Part shown: in pieces, positions 42,512 to 42,603 of the stretch
Position numbering within the stretch: position 1 is the stretch's first letter
Layout of the letters: every line of letters starts with the position of its first letter
Assembly: GCF_016907915.1 (NCBI RefSeq)
Contig: NZ_JAFBCW010000024.1
Coordinates: 1 to 42,603, forward strand
Length of the DNA stretch: 42,603 nucleotides
DNA from: Desulforadius tongensis
Lineage (GTDB): Bacteria > Bacillota > Desulfotomaculia > Desulfotomaculales > Desulfohalotomaculaceae
Reading direction: 5' to 3'
Translations under genes and position numbers: made by a program
The notes under the pieces: generated by a model
Told to the model about the DNA's origin: nothing
The model's database searches: none
What the model saw: the letters and a program-made list of their open reading frames with translations, nothing else

Positions 42512-42603
42512 ATCGAGTAGGAGGGAGTGATTAACTCCCGTCCTCTCACACCACCGTACGTACCGTTCGGTATACGGCGGTTCATGTTGTGGAACGAAGT
42601 TCA
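42512..42603 (-). mobile_element. Group II intron, 3' end (domains V-VI), truncated by the window edge
   Basis: The minus strand reads GAACCGCCGTATACCGAACG, then GTACGTACGGTGGTGTGAGA, then a GGGAGT-taatc-ACTCCC hairpin and TCCTACTCGAT. This is the 3' region (domains V and VI) typical of class C bacterial group II introns. The rest, including any reverse transcriptase gene, lies beyond 42603. The 3' splice site is set at CTCGAT and may be off by a base or two. Confidence 0.8.

Overview
The window looks like the chromosome of an anaerobic, hydrogen-metabolising, low-GC Gram-positive bacterium, most like the Desulfotomaculum/Peptococcaceae group. The evidence is a trimeric NADH-linked [FeFe] hydrogenase with all three H-cluster maturases, a complete siroheme-dependent (Ahb) heme pathway, a selenocysteine tRNA, SLH, VanW and VanZ surface proteins, and AGGAGG-type ribosome binding sites. 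No species is claimed.

Layout. Positions 1-91 are the 5' end of a class C-like group II intron on the minus strand, inserted just after the terminator of a tRNA cluster (Gln, Tyr, Glu; then Pro with its own promoter). An SLH-domain protein (minus) and a small XRE regulator (plus) follow. Positions 2731-8197 (minus) are the H-cluster assembly operon, transcribed as TM1266-like regulator, aspA, hydF, hydE, hydG, behind a strong promoter and a leader that looks like a transcription attenuator. A cheW-like gene and a chemoreceptor gene (plus) and a YbjQ-family gene (minus) come next.

Positions 11216-22451 (minus) are one long tetrapyrrole operon: polyprenyl diphosphate synthase, precorrin-2 dehydrogenase, hemA, hemC, cobA-hemD, ahbC, hemB, ahbD, ahbA, ahbB, hemL. 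Together these cover glutamyl-tRNA to heme through siroheme. Three related inverted-repeat elements lie at the cluster: two in its internal gaps and one just after hemL. Positions 22608-31003 (minus) are the hydrogenase operon: XRE-cupin regulator, hydC, hydB, hydA, then a second, sensory-type [FeFe] hydrogenase with a PAS domain, a SpoIIE-type phosphatase and a small [2Fe-2S] protein. This is probably a catalytic enzyme plus an H2/redox-sensing phospho-signalling module.

Positions 31190-33702 carry cell-envelope genes (VanZ, VanW, L,D-transpeptidase) and are followed by an isolated tRNA-Sec. Positions 34132-39163 are a sugar PTS locus (glcT, EIICBA, ptsH, ptsI) with RNA antitermination signals. 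The EIICBA gene is split by a 19-bp tandem duplication. Then come a DUF3006 gene with a ComEC-like secreted metallo-hydrolase, a 5S rRNA remnant, an iron-containing alcohol dehydrogenase, and at 42512-42603 the 3' end of another group II intron on the same strand. Both window edges therefore fall inside introns, as expected if assembly broke at a repeated element.
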